Origin: Candida dubliniensis CD36
Lineage: Eukaryota; Ascomycota; Pichiomycetes; Serinales; Debaryomycetaceae
Reading direction: 5' to 3'
NCBI RefSeq assembly: GCF_000026945.1
Contig: NC_012860.1
Location: 2,232,001-2,296,000, forward strand
Length of the DNA stretch: 64,000 nt
In this document: piece after piece, positions 10,307 to 20,706 of the stretch
How the letters are laid out: every line of letters begins with the position of its first letter
Position numbering within the stretch: position 1 is the first letter of the stretch
Notes under the pieces: generated by a model
Seen by the model: the letters and a program-made list of their open reading frames with translations, nothing else
Database searches by the model: none
Told to the model about the DNA's origin: nothing
Made by a program: the position numbers and the translations under genes

Positions 10307-11170
10307 ATGAAAATAAGGAAAACAACAAGTGATTCCATCCATTTAATTACTATGATATTATCAATATTCGTTTCAATAACTTCATGTTCTTCTTCTTCTG
10401 CTTCTCCTTCGCATTCCCATTCCCATTCAAATTCACATTCACATTCTACTTCCATTTTGATTTCCTCTCTGCTGACTTCAACTTTACCAAATATACATAT
10501 TAAAAATGATATAAATGAATTAACTTATTTTGATTTATCATCAATCACCACCAACACCGTATACAAAATAAATAACGATCAAGCATTAATATATGAAAAT
10601 AATCAATGGATACATGTTCAAACCACATCAACACCCATCACTCATTCTAAATTTATTCCAATTTCTCATTGTTTAAATCAAAAATGGGGTGATGGAGGAG
10701 CAATTGATTTCCAAACCACAACAATCTATACTATGATTAATACATTTGATTTAGCATTGACATTAAGTATAATATTTTATTATGAGAAATTAACTCATAC
10801 TTGGGAATTCAGTAAAGTATTAACATTAAGAGATATATATTATTGTAATGTTTCTCCAGGAGAAATTGGACAAATTTGGATTGATTTACAATATCATGAA
10901 TTTAAAAATATTAAATATCGATTATTATTAGAAAATTCATCAAATAATAAAATTAAATTAAATGAAAACAAGTGGAAGAAGAAAAAGAAATTGAAATTGA
11001 AATTTGGCAAATGGAAAAAAATTAGTAAAATATTTTTATTAAATGGGAAAAAACTGCCAATTATTCGTTGTATAACAACAACTAATAATGATAATAATGA
11101 TAATAAAAATAAACAATTGGATTGTGAAGGTAAATCATTATTAAAACTTAAAGAATTTAAAATATTTTGA
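10307..11170 (+). CDS. Predicted secreted protein of unknown function
   Basis: 287 residues, not recognised. The first ATG gives a short basic start, then a hydrophobic stretch (residues about 13-28, IHLITMILSIFVSITS) that looks like a signal peptide or signal anchor. This is followed by CSSSSASPSHSHSHSNSHSHS. A more ordered region (residues about 70-215) contains several aromatic segments: YFDLSS, LIYENNQWIHV, CLNQKWGDGG, FYYEKLTHTWEFSKV and YYCNVSPGEIGQIWIDLQYHEF. At least four Cys lie after the signal, and the tail is Lys/Asn-rich. A few N-x-S/T sequons are present and there is no clear GPI signal. It follows ERO1 by 766 bp on the same strand. It may be a cell-surface or secretory-pathway protein; I would not assign a function. 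Confidence 0.7.
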   Translation: MKIRKTTSDSIHLITMILSIFVSITSCSSSSASPSHSHSHSNSHSHSTSILISSLLTSTLPNIHIKNDINELTYFDLSSITTNTVYKINNDQALIYENNQWIHVQTTSTPITHSKFIPISHCLNQKWGDGGAIDFQTTTIYTMINTFDLALTLSIIFYYEKLTHTWEFSKVLTLRDIYYCNVSPGEIGQIWIDLQYHEFKNIKYRLLLENSSNNKIKLNENKWKKKKKLKLKFGKWKKISKIFLLNGKKLPIIRCITTTNNDNNDNKNKQLDCEGKSLLKLKEFKIF

Positions 11171-11648
11171 ATATAGTAAATGAAAATACATGATAAAATA
11201 TACATTATATATATACATATGAGTATATCTTTCTTTTTGTGCCATGGTCACATGATTAAGAAGTTTTTCTTAGCCATGGTAATTTTGTGTGGGGTAAAAA
11301 TGAGGGACCCACATATATAAATAAATGATAAGCGCGCTTCATTGTAAGATAAGGTCCCAGGTCCGTTGTTCCGGGTTCTTGATTTTTGCTTTACTTTACT
11401 TTACTTCTCAAAGATAACGAAATGAGTATCAAATTAACAGACCAATGTATATTAATATTATCTCATGATAATAATAATAGGCAGCAACTACAAGTTTTTC
11501 ATTGAATTAACTTTTTTATTTTTATTACATTTATAAAGAATAGATAAAATCAAGATAAAAATCAAATCAAAAATCAAATTACTAGCAAAAATTGTAAGAA
11601 ATATGAATCAAAACGTAGCAATAATATAAATCATTAACTTCCTTCCAA
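11171..11648. other. Convergent intergenic region
   Basis: 3' ends of the secreted orphan (+) and the small orphan (-) meet here. It contains a hairpin, TAAGAA-GTTT-TTCTTA (11257-11272), flanked by two copies of GCCATGG (11241-11247 and 11273-11279), and a (TTTAC) repeat near 11388-11406. The hairpin could serve as a 3'-end signal. No gene is seen. Confidence 0.55.
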
Positions 11649-12176
11649 TTAACTGCTTGCTTTTAATTTTTGAGCTTTAAATTCACGATGTAATTGTTTT
11701 TTCTTATGAATAGATTTTTGTTGTTTTAATTTATAACTTTTACTTTTATTATATTCATCACCAGATTTTATTGGTTCATCATATTGATAATTAATTTCAA
11801 TATCCATAACTCCACCATGACCATTTTTTTCACCATCTTCATTATCATTAATATCTTTATCATTTAATACATTGAATTGATTCTTATTGATCACGCCTTT
11901 ACTAGGTTTGGCCATATTGGTTTGTTTCTTATTTTTACCTAATGAAGCAACTTCAGCATAACTCAAAGGTTTGGTTTCAATATCAATAAATTCATCATCA
12001 TCATGTTGAACATTATTCATTGATACATTAATCAATTTATTATCAGTGTTTGATATAGTAAAGTTCTTAGGAATAGTACTTGGATCAACAACAACAACAT
12101 TTGATTGTGTGGATGTTGATGATTTCTTGAACCATGAGGGAATGAAATTGTTGGAAATGAAAGATGATTTAAACAT
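11649..12176 (-). CDS. Small conserved-looking hydrophilic protein, unknown function
   Basis: 175 residues, not recognised. The N-terminus has aromatic residues (FIPSWFKK). A central acidic segment (DDDEFIDIE) is followed by PLSYAEVASLGKN (about residues 69-81), and then by NKNQFNVLND about 20 residues on. The tail is strongly basic and coiled (KSYKLKQQKSIHKKKQLHREFKAQKLK). LSYAEVA followed by FxVLxD is a short motif pair seen in several fungal proteins, which suggests a peptide-type interaction region. No membrane segment or enzyme motif is visible. The ATG at 12176 is preceded by an in-frame stop (TAA). It is convergent with the secreted orphan. Confidence 0.7.
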   Translation of the reverse strand: MFKSSFISNNFIPSWFKKSSTSTQSNVVVVDPSTIPKNFTISNTDNKLINVSMNNVQHDDDEFIDIETKPLSYAEVASLGKNKKQTNMAKPSKGVINKNQFNVLNDKDINDNEDGEKNGHGGVMDIEINYQYDEPIKSGDEYNKSKSYKLKQQKSIHKKKQLHREFKAQKLKASS

Positions 12177-13792
12177 TTAAGATAGATTGATGTTCCAATA
12201 AAAAGGAAAACGGTAGTAGTAGTAGTATAAGTGTATGCAATAAAAAACGAAAGATATAGTTAAATACCCTTCTATATGGTTTTCTTATTTTGTTGAGTAA
12301 GTGAGTATGTGGATTTTAAAAATTACTCTTTGTCAATGTGTGTAAACTAGCAAAGAGAAAAGGTAAAAAAGAAAAAAAAAAAAAAAACAATCTAAAGAAT
12401 TGAAAACAGCAAAAGTAAAATAAATAAAGAAATATACCCAAAAAGAAAAAAAAAAGCAAAATCAAAAATCAAGGAATAATTGTGGTTTATTTATATGTTT
12501 TTTTGTTAAATCAATTTTACACATGTGGTGGTGAGTTTTGTTTTATCTCAATTTGTATTTTGTTTGTTTGTTTATCATTTCGAATTTTAAGTATGAGTAA
12601 GTGTGGTACTGCATATAGACATCTGATAATATATACATTTTTTTTTTTTTAGTTTGTGGATTCCTCTTATCAACGTGTTTTGTAAAATTTATGACCCCCC
12701 AACACACACCCGTACACAACTTCACAAACTCACAAACTCACAACCTTACCCCCCTAGAAAACAGTCACCCACATTGTAACCACTAACAACCACTAATAAC
12801 GGGGGGGGAGAAAACTGCCAACCTTATAAATTACTCATAAATTTCTTTTTAGAATTTTAGAATTTTTAAACGTGAATGTTTAAATGAAAGTGGTTATGGA
12901 TTGTATATATGTATTAACATACACACACCCATTGTTGCTTTTTCTTTCACATTCTCTTTCTCTGGATGTTTTTCCTTAACTATCCGTGTCCGCCCCCCAC
13001 ATTTACTCCTATTTAAAACAATGTGTAAACTCATTTAAATTTTTATAAGAGAATATAAGAGAAAGCTGTAAGAACAATACCTGTTAATCAATTGGTTAAA
13101 AAAATGAAATTACGAAAAGATAATCAAACAAGAAGAATATTCTATGTAGTAGTAATAGAATAATAGTTTAGTCACGCTTTTGGTTTTACATGATAATGTA
13201 AATACAATAAAAAAAAAAAAAAAAAATCTAGTAAAATTTGCTAATTAAGTTTGTTGATCATCTCATTCCAATAATTCTCTTTGTATATATGAAGCCATAC
13301 TAAAATGTCCGAGGATGAGGATGATGTTGAGTCACGAATGACTTCTATTTCTTCTTCTTGATTTCCCCAAGTTGGTTTCTTTTTTTTCTAAAATATAATC
13401 GTGTATATATGTACAATATAATGACTAAAAAAAAGAGTTATGACATCACCAATAAAAACAAACAAGTACTAATTTAGTCATAACTTTAATTAGAAATAAA
13501 CAGACTTTGACATGTATATATGTCCTGTACAGCCTGGTGATAGCGAATTCAACTATAAACAGTAAAAGTTTAACAGAGAGTTGATCTCAGATATGGTACC
13601 ATATTATAAGTTGATCTTGTAAAAGTAAGTTTGATACAGTCAAGTAAGTATTGCAAACCATTCTGTCCCGTAGAACAACAAATATAACTGTTTCCTAATA
13701 AGTTACAATATTATTTTATTAAATTATACCATCTGGACGTGTCTCTATTTATTTATTGGATATCTATTATTATTATTATTATTATTATTATA
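12177..13792. other. 1.6-kb intergenic region between the small orphan and MNN23
   Basis: Both flanking genes are on the minus strand, so this is the promoter of the 175-residue orphan plus the MNN23 3' end. It has A-runs (12370-12387, 13209-13226), a G8 run near 12801 and an (ATT) tract at 13767-13790. A protein-like minus-strand frame at 13241-13387 is listed separately. Confidence 0.55.
13241..13387 (-). other. Candidate terminal exon of an unannotated small gene
   Basis: The minus strand reads 48 codons ending in TAG at 13241-13243. It starts right after a TATATTTTAG that would be a good splice acceptor (AG at 13388-13389). The peptide has protein-like composition: a basic start, PTWGNQEEE, a Ser run, then an amphipathic aromatic end (ILVWLHIYKENYW). 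No convincing first exon, GTATGT donor or TACTAAC branch site was found in the roughly 400 bp up to MNN23, so it may be a relic or chance. Confidence 0.25.
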
Positions 13793-15637
13793 TTAATTTT
13801 GAGATTTGCTAAGCCAAGTTACTTGGTTTTCTATAAATTGACATAATTCATTCATATCATTATCAACAAAATGAGTGAAATAAATCTTTTTCAAACATAA
13901 TATATCTTGCATATGTTGCCATTGTTGTAATTCAAAATCAATTTGTACTTTATTTGTTGTTGTTGTTGTTGATGATGATGCTTCAGTATCTGATTCACCA
14001 TCTTTAACTACTTCTTTGGTATATTTCAAATTACCATATAATCTATACTTCAATTGCTTATTTTTTGAATCATAAAGATCTTCTCTTGTCATGTATAACT
14101 TTGGATCCAATTTAGGATAATTACAATGAACGGTAAATAATGGAATAGAATTATGTTGATCAAAATCTTTATTTTCAAATTTTTTCATTTGTTCAATTTG
14201 ATCGCTAATTGACAATAATTTGAATGAATCTTTTTCAAGTAAGGCAAGAACATGATCTTCATAATGTTTACGATCAATTAAAGGATTCCTTTGTCCCATA
14301 GAAACACCTTGAAAATTGTTATTAGAATCACTATATCCAAAAGTCTTGATAAATGATTTAACTTGATAATAATCTTGTCTAGTTACAACTGCAGCAGCAA
14401 CAAATGTATCTTTATCTCCTTCACCTTGTTCACCTAATGAAAATAATTTATAAAATAAATTAGGTCCATAAAAATTGTAGTATAATGCTAATAATATGGT
14501 TTGACCATGAGTATGTTTATTAATAATCAATTGACCTGACTCGGTAGATAATTCAGAAATTGATCCTTCTAAATCATGGAAAGGAACCTCTTGACGATCT
14601 TGTTCTGTAAAAATATTACCATGAACATTTGGTGCATTATATAATGGGAATCTATTATATCTACTTCTTTTGTTTTCATTGACTTCAATTTCAGCCACAT
14701 CGTAAAAAAGTGGAGATATGGTTCTTTTCCAATAATCTGGCCAAGTGATCATACCATATTGATGATATAATTTACTCTCAAATATTTCATCAGGATTAGA
14801 TACAATCATATTATCAGAATCTAATAATAAAATATGTTCAAATGATGTAACAATTAACGCTAATGCTTTAAATTGATAACTTGCAAATTTTCTATCTTTC
14901 ATAACCGCTTCACCCAATACATCTGGTAAAATAACACATGAAGCTTGTAATTCTGGTAATGTATTTTCACAAAATTCCAATTCTTTTTCATAATCTTCTC
15001 GTGTAGGCATAATAATTTCAACGGGTAATTTTGATCCCACATTTCTTAATTGAACTAATGCTAAATAAGCTAACCAAGAGAATTTACCACCACCAATTAT
15101 AACTACTCCTTTGGAACCTTTATTATATACGGAACCTGGCATGACTGATGGTAAATCTTCAACTACGCCAGAATGTTTTTCTTTTAAATGTTTCATCAAT
15201 TCACTGGAAACAACTGCTTTGGAAAGTAATACTTCTTTATTAAGAGGCCCCTGTTTTTGTTGTGATTTATCAACGTATGATACGGCACTTCCTGGATCTT
15301 TTCCTAAATCCAATTTGTATTGATCAAAAGTATCAAAAATACTCTTCCAAAATGTGTGTGCAGCTGTCATGGAATTTGAAGCTGTAGTGTCAGTTTCATC
15401 ATCTCCTTGATTATTAAATACAGAATGAGGATCTTTGACATTATCAATATTATCATTATCATTATCATTATCGTCAAATATTATTGAAGGAGATAATTTA
15501 TTGCCATAATCAGAAATATCAATATCAGTAGTGATGATTGAAGAATATAAGATAACATATATAAGCACACAAGTAACCGATACCACACCGATTATTTTAA
15601 ATCTGTTTCTAGGGATTGATATAAAGTTGATTGGCAT
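13793..15637 (-). CDS. MNN23: MNN2-family alpha-1,2-mannosyltransferase (GT71), Golgi
   Basis: 614-residue type II Golgi membrane protein that adds alpha-1,2-mannose branches to N-glycan outer chains, using GDP-mannose. It has a short cytosolic tail, one membrane anchor (about residues 15-36, IGVVSVTCVLIYVILYSSII), an Asp/Asn-rich stem, then the catalytic domain from about residue 175. The family hallmarks are GVVIIGGGKFSWLAYLAL, LPVEIIMPTREDYE, the metal-binding DxD as LLDSDNMIV (D273/D275), MITWPDYWKR, and ESGQLIINK...LLALYYNFYGP. Length is typical of Mnn2/Mnn5 proteins. The paralogue name MNN23 rests on memory of the C. albicans gene order and is less sure than the family. The ATG at 15637 precedes the anchor. 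The lysine-rich KDKDTF region follows the usual family pattern. Confidence 0.85.
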   Translation of the reverse strand: MPINFISIPRNRFKIIGVVSVTCVLIYVILYSSIITTDIDISDYGNKLSPSIIFDDNDNDNDNIDNVKDPHSVFNNQGDDETDTTASNSMTAAHTFWKSIFDTFDQYKLDLGKDPGSAVSYVDKSQQKQGPLNKEVLLSKAVVSSELMKHLKEKHSGVVEDLPSVMPGSVYNKGSKGVVIIGGGKFSWLAYLALVQLRNVGSKLPVEIIMPTREDYEKELEFCENTLPELQASCVILPDVLGEAVMKDRKFASYQFKALALIVTSFEHILLLDSDNMIVSNPDEIFESKLYHQYGMITWPDYWKRTISPLFYDVAEIEVNENKRSRYNRFPLYNAPNVHGNIFTEQDRQEVPFHDLEGSISELSTESGQLIINKHTHGQTILLALYYNFYGPNLFYKLFSLGEQGEGDKDTFVAAAVVTRQDYYQVKSFIKTFGYSDSNNNFQGVSMGQRNPLIDRKHYEDHVLALLEKDSFKLLSISDQIEQMKKFENKDFDQHNSIPLFTVHCNYPKLDPKLYMTREDLYDSKNKQLKYRLYGNLKYTKEVVKDGESDTEASSSTTTTTNKVQIDFELQQWQHMQDILCLKKIYFTHFVDNDMNELCQFIENQVTWLSKSQN

Positions 15638-16939
15638 TGCAAAAATATCTCTCTATATTGTTTATATCAATTGAAAGGGGAAAGGATAGTGGGGCTGCAA
15701 GCTATAAGTGGGTGGGAATAAAAAAAAAATAAAATAAAACAGTCAAACCTCCTAAATGTGATTCTCTATCAGTTGGGTATTTTTAGGGGACTTTGTTTTT
15801 ATATTAAACACATGTATTTCACTTTAACCAAGTATCAATAAATGATCAATAGGAAATGGGCAAATATATATTTGAAAAAAAAATAATGAATAAAGAAGAA
15901 CAATTCCTCCTCGTAAGTAGAAAGATTTCAAAAAATTTTTTTTGTTGCTAGTTCTGCTGTGGGGGGAGGTGTGTCAATCATTAGAGTTTTTATATAAACA
16001 AACATGGCCAGAAAAAAATAAAGAAAATTTTTTTTGGCGGAGAGTAAGACCAAATACGTAAATGTTTTTATTTTGTTTATATTTCTACAATCCATTGAAT
16101 TTGTGTGTTCTTTTTTGTTAATTTCGTTTATATCAACAACCATAATAGATTGAGTAATAAACCATTCCATTACCTCCCCCCCTTTCATTGTTTCAATGTT
16201 TGTTAAACTGAAAAACAGTTGTGATTTGGACTTCTTCAATTTGATGAGGCGATATTTTGGTTTCCCGTAATTTGTAGTAGACCACGATCTTTCTCGATTT
16301 GAATCTCATCGCGTGATTTTCCGGATTTAGTTCTATTTGACAAGATTACACTACCCACTTTCTTTATTGTTGTTGGTTGAATTCCGCGTCAGCTTTCATT
16401 GTTTGTGATAATACCAAGTCTCCACCACAAAACTACTATACAAGAATGTGCTATTGTTCTTATTCGAGCCATTGTAATGAGATTTCTCTTGGTTAGTAAC
16501 AAGTCTCACAAAACTTGTTAAGAGCTATTGATAGATGGTACTCCTTTTGTTCAGATCTATACTTCCGGTTAACCTGGCTGTGTTGTGTATCCTCCACACC
16601 AATAAGAAGATTGTACAACAACTGCTGGTGTATGGTGTCTCCTCTCATGTAAGTGTAGTTTCTTTTCAGTTCTGCTTTTTTAAAATCCCAATCAAAATTA
16701 AAAAATTTAATATAGCAACAGTGTAGAAATATCAATATCACTATTTTGAACTGTGATATCCTTTGTAGACTTAAACTACAAATATATATTTGATTAGATT
16801 TACAATTTTCAAAAATCTAAAAAAAGTTGCGCCCCAGAGGAAGAAAAAAATAGAACACGAAAAAAAAAAAAAAAAAGAAATCTTTAATTGACAATACACT
16901 ACTCTTCATCTTCATCTTCATCATCGTCTTATTATCATC
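15638..16939. other. Divergent promoter region MNN23 / CWC21
   Basis: 1.3 kb without a clear gene. The part from about 16250 to 16740 is less repetitive and more GC-rich than its surroundings. Short frames overlap on both strands there, but none has protein-like features or a domain. It could be an old insertion remnant; I saw no terminal repeats. A (TCTTCA) tract lies just before the CWC21 ATG. Confidence 0.5.
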
Positions 16940-17410
16940 ATGTCATATAATGGTATAGGATTACAATCTGTTAGAGGTTCAGCGACTTCTGGTCATATTC
17001 AAAAAAATATTGCTAATAAAGTATCGAAACCAGGGTATTATGAATCAAGAAAAAACCAAAAATCATTAATGGCAAACAAATCCAATAATAATTTTAACCT
17101 AAATAATCAAGAATCCCATAAACAAATCAAATCTGAATTGATTAAACATGAACAACTACGAAGAATTGAAGTCAAATGTATGGATTTACAGGATGAATTG
17201 GAAGAACAAGGAATCGAACCAGATGAGATAAAATTGAAAGTTGATGAATTAAGAAAGAAATTGAAAAACAAAGAGTCTAAAGAGAATGACGCAAAATCAC
17301 CACAACAACCAAAAAATAAACATTCAAAACAAGATGTTGAAAACAAAAACAACAACAACAAGGATGAAGTGTTTGAGTATAAAAGACGATATTCTGACAA
17401 AAGAAACTAA
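16940..17410 (+). CDS. CWC21: Spliceosome component Cwc21 (cwf21 domain)
   Basis: 156 residues. The N-terminus MSYNGIGLQSVRGSATSGHI matches the highly conserved start of the Cwc21/SRRM2 family, which binds Prp8 and Snu114 near the catalytic centre of the spliceosome. The cwf21 domain follows at about residues 60-112 as a helical segment (HEQLRRIEVKCMDLQDELEE, IEPDEIKLKVDELRKKL) that contacts Prp8. The C-terminal third is Lys/Asn-rich and disordered and lacks the long RS domain of the human homologue, as in budding yeast (about 135 residues). It is convergent with AIM21. An (AAT) tract of about 11 units follows the stop. Confidence 0.92.
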   Translation: MSYNGIGLQSVRGSATSGHIQKNIANKVSKPGYYESRKNQKSLMANKSNNNFNLNNQESHKQIKSELIKHEQLRRIEVKCMDLQDELEEQGIEPDEIKLKVDELRKKLKNKESKENDAKSPQQPKNKHSKQDVENKNNNNKDEVFEYKRRYSDKRN

Positions 17411-17417
17411 TGGAAAC

Positions 17418-17453
<36 letters not shown>

Positions 17454-17826
17454 GAAGATAGAGTTGGCCTGGTGATGGTTTATCCAATCTTATCTACTTT
17501 GCTATTCCATCGTCCATCGTAATTATGCATAGAACGTTAATGACACATGGAAAATGTTGGAATGACTAGTTGTACAATGGATCTTGCGAAGAATAGAAAC
17601 TGATACAGTAAACAAACATCTCCAATACGTAAATATATAAACAAAGAAAACAAGAGAACAATAACCTACACTAAAGTAGCAAAATTGTAAATATAATGTG
17701 AATATCAAGTAAAATATATGTTTTTGGTAAATAACTACAAACACCAATAATAGACCACTTTTGGTGATAAAATAACTTCTACTTTGTATCCCCCCTTAAA
17801 CACTATTCGTACTTCCATTGCTTTGT
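17411..17826. other. Convergent intergenic region CWC21-AIM21
   Basis: 416 bp holding an (ATA) trinucleotide tract at 17418-17452 and the 3' ends of both genes. No further feature is seen. Confidence 0.65.
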
Positions 17827-20370
17827 TCATAAAGGTTCATCATCAACATCTTTTTGATCCTCGATTGTATCAACTGTATTTACAGTAACTCGACGAATTG
17901 GAATATCAACAGAATCCACTTCAAGTTCTTCTTCTTCTTCTTCTACTTCTTCATCTGTTGAATGTTTCTCAGTGGTAGTTTCCAGTGCAATAGTTCTTTC
18001 AATACCAACATTTGAAATCTCTTCATCTTTAATAAATCTTTCATTTACCTCAGGTGGTACATCATCATCATCATCATCGTCAACATCACCGTCATTATCT
18101 ATGTCAGCAGCAGCAGAAGCGATATTCACTACATCATTATGTTCTAATTTATCCCCAATTGTGTTTTCTTGGGATTCAATCACTTCATTCTCAGCTGCTT
18201 TTTCTTCACCATCTCCATCAGCCTCGACATCATCAACAAGAATCTTTGACTTTTCTAAATCTGAATGACCAATTTCTTTTTCTTCTTTTATTTCCCTTTT
18301 AAACTCAAGACTCCATAATTTGCCCAGTTCAATGGTAAATCTACTTTCCGTTTTAATCTCGGCATCAGCAACAGCTTTCGGTAATTTCTTACCTCTTGGA
18401 CCTCTAGTTCTTCTAACTGGTACATTTGCTGTTACATTTTCCTCTTTTTCCTCTTTTTCCTCTTTATCATCAGAAGTTTCTTCCCCATGAGATATAGAAG
18501 GTTTGGGCATTTGATTAGGATTAAACATACCTGGTAAAGGGATTGCCTTCCCACCAAATCTCAGCAATATACTATTTTCAGTAGATCTCTTTCTAATACC
18601 AGGTTCCGGTTGTTTTGACCCGGTTGAACCAACATCTTCCTCAGATGAAGCATTCATTGGGTTGAACAATTGCTGTTGAAAAGCAGCAATCTTGGAAGAT
18701 AATTTTTTAGGTTTTGGTGGTGGTGGTTTCAGCTTTATAGATGTTTGAGTATCTCTTGGAATTGATTCTAACTCTTTATTTCCTGGTCTGTTTGGAACGA
18801 TTGGCTCAGGGTCGGATTCACCAATTGATGGAGCTTTCTTGATTGATGGTCTAGTTGGTATTGTAGGTTCAAGATTAGACAGAGATTCCTCAGAAGTTGG
18901 TCTTTTGGGTACAACTGGTTTTGGTGGTTTGGAGGTGTTGTCCAATGACGTTAACGAGTCATCAGTTGTTGCTCTTGATAAAGACTGTTTCTTTGGTGGA
19001 CGTTGAGGTATTTTTGGTGTGCTAGTAGCTGGAACAACATCCTCTTTCTCCTTGTTTTGCTGCTGCTCCGAGTATAACTCACCAGAGTCTGTATCATCAC
19101 CGTCTCTCTCTTCAATTTCACCAGATTCAATGATTGTGGTTTCAAATTGTGGATCTTCACTTTCTTGGACATTTTCTCCTGTTGTTGTTTCTTGACGATG
19201 ACGGCGATCTTCTTCACGATCCTCTTGATCTTGTGAAATTGTCTCCATGTCATCGTCAAAACTTGATGAGTCAGTTCTGTTGTTATTTTCTACATCTTCA
19301 TCGCTCTTAAATGTTGCTTTGGTATCAGAATTCCCTGGGGTGATTTCTCCATCACCAAAAGTATTTGAATTGTCCAAGGAATTCAATTCCGCCTCAGATC
19401 CAGTAACTGGTGTACTTGTTGATATTGGTCCACTACTTTGTTGCATATGTAAAGGTAATCTGAAACCCCTTGTTGATGCTGTCGGTTCGGCTGGGGGGTC
19501 TGTGCTGGTAGTTGGTAATGCTTGTTTATTTGCAGTTTCACCTTCCTTTTCTTCTGGTGGTACAATACTTTCAGCTTCATAAATTGGTTTCGAGGTGTTG
19601 TTATCATCAGTGTGTCTTTTATTCTCTTGGTTTTTAGACAGGGATTCACCATCCAATTTATCTAATTCTTCATTCAAATGCAACTTTTCTGTTTTGGTCT
19701 GTGGACGAGTTGGAATCACAGGTGTATTTGAAACTTGTGGCTTGTGTTCATTCTGTGTTGGTGCAGTTTGTCTTTGAGGACGAGCGGGAATACTAGGGGT
19801 GGTTGACGCTTTTGTATTGTCAACTTCAGAAGAATCCAAATCTCTGTTTTGAGGACGGGAAGGAACATTGGGGATAGAAGGTTTGACATGTGTACTATCC
19901 TCGTCAATGGGCACCTGATTTTCCAAGCTTTCCTTATTGGCAGTCAGATCAGATTTCGATTCAAGACCATTGTTTTGGTCGACCATTTCTGTTTCAATTG
20001 TTTCCTTTTTATTCGTTGGACGCAGTGGAATAACTGGGTGTGCTGACCCAAAATCCTGTTCTTTGTGTTCTGTTTGTGTTTCATTCGGCTTTGCCGACGA
20101 TCCATGTTGAGGACGAGGTGGAATCACAGGATCGGTTAAAACTTTCTCAATTTCATGAGCCAATTGGTCCAACTCATCTTGAGGTTTTTCTAATGGTGTC
20201 TTGTCATTTGAGTCTTGATCAGTAGGTACCTTTGTTGTTGTTGTTGTTGTTTGTTTCTGTGGTCTTGATTGGGGACGGGCGGGAATACTAGGAGTGGTAG
20301 ATGGTTTCAATTGCTCTAAATGTGAGTCGCTTTCGTGATTCAATGATTCCGACGGTTCTAAGTCTGACAT
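17827..20370 (-). CDS. AIM21: Aim21-like actin-patch regulator with an SH3-ligand repeat array
   Basis: 847 residues, almost wholly disordered and rich in Pro, Glu, Ser and Thr. The defining feature is a repeated proline motif, P-x-(I/V)-P-x-R-P, seen at residues 27, 81, 112, 192 and 217, a variant at about 164, and four more around 450-530 (PKIPQRP, PVVPKRP, PTIPTRP, PIVPNRP). These are class-type SH3 ligands. Further on lie PPPPKPKKLSSKIAAFQQQL, the conserved Aim21 segment that follows the SH3-ligand array, and an acidic Glu/Asp-rich C-terminus. In yeast Aim21 with Tda2 binds actin barbed ends at cortical patches and is recruited by SH3 proteins such as Abp1 and Bbc1. The name rests on these motifs, not on alignment. 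It is encoded divergently from no gene: NTF2 lies upstream on the same strand. Confidence 0.78.
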   Translation of the reverse strand: MSDLEPSESLNHESDSHLEQLKPSTTPSIPARPQSRPQKQTTTTTTKVPTDQDSNDKTPLEKPQDELDQLAHEIEKVLTDPVIPPRPQHGSSAKPNETQTEHKEQDFGSAHPVIPLRPTNKKETIETEMVDQNNGLESKSDLTANKESLENQVPIDEDSTHVKPSIPNVPSRPQNRDLDSSEVDNTKASTTPSIPARPQRQTAPTQNEHKPQVSNTPVIPTRPQTKTEKLHLNEELDKLDGESLSKNQENKRHTDDNNTSKPIYEAESIVPPEEKEGETANKQALPTTSTDPPAEPTASTRGFRLPLHMQQSSGPISTSTPVTGSEAELNSLDNSNTFGDGEITPGNSDTKATFKSDEDVENNNRTDSSSFDDDMETISQDQEDREEDRRHRQETTTGENVQESEDPQFETTIIESGEIEERDGDDTDSGELYSEQQQNKEKEDVVPATSTPKIPQRPPKKQSLSRATTDDSLTSLDNTSKPPKPVVPKRPTSEESLSNLEPTIPTRPSIKKAPSIGESDPEPIVPNRPGNKELESIPRDTQTSIKLKPPPPKPKKLSSKIAAFQQQLFNPMNASSEEDVGSTGSKQPEPGIRKRSTENSILLRFGGKAIPLPGMFNPNQMPKPSISHGEETSDDKEEKEEKEENVTANVPVRRTRGPRGKKLPKAVADAEIKTESRFTIELGKLWSLEFKREIKEEKEIGHSDLEKSKILVDDVEADGDGEEKAAENEVIESQENTIGDKLEHNDVVNIASAAADIDNDGDVDDDDDDDVPPEVNERFIKDEEISNVGIERTIALETTTEKHSTDEEVEEEEEELEVDSVDIPIRRVTVNTVDTIEDQKDVDDEPL

Positions 20371-20706
20371 GATCGATCAATAACTAATATCGAGTATGTG
20401 TGTATGTTTTTAACAACAAGTAGAAAAATAGACAAGTAAGTTTGTTTTTTAGTATTCTATTCTATTTTTTTTTTTTTTTTGTTCGGTTGTCGTGTGGGTA
20501 GAAAATAGCAAAATCCAGGGAACGTTTGTTGGTGTTTTGCCGAACTTTCACACTAAACTGAACGAGAGAGTTTACACCAGAAGTTAAACATCCGGCCAAA
20601 AGCGTACCGTAAAAACCATGAATTATAATTAATTATTTAATTATTTATTTATTTATTCAAAAATTTTCAATTAACTACATTACCTTGAATCTCTTCTCCA
20701 ACTTCT
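20371..20706. other. Intergenic region AIM21 promoter / NTF2 3' end
   Basis: 336 bp with a T16 tract near 20465 and (TTAA/TTTA) repeats near 20625-20655. No gene is seen. Confidence 0.6.

Noticed and set aside
13303..13359. 18-codon plus-strand frame MSEDEDDVESRMTSISSS
   Set aside because: Too short, and it lies opposite the more protein-like minus-strand frame; no other support.
16493..16741. Overlapping frames on both strands upstream of CWC21
   Set aside because: Neither shows conserved motifs, and an open frame on both strands over the same 200 bp is expected by chance in a slightly GC-richer island.
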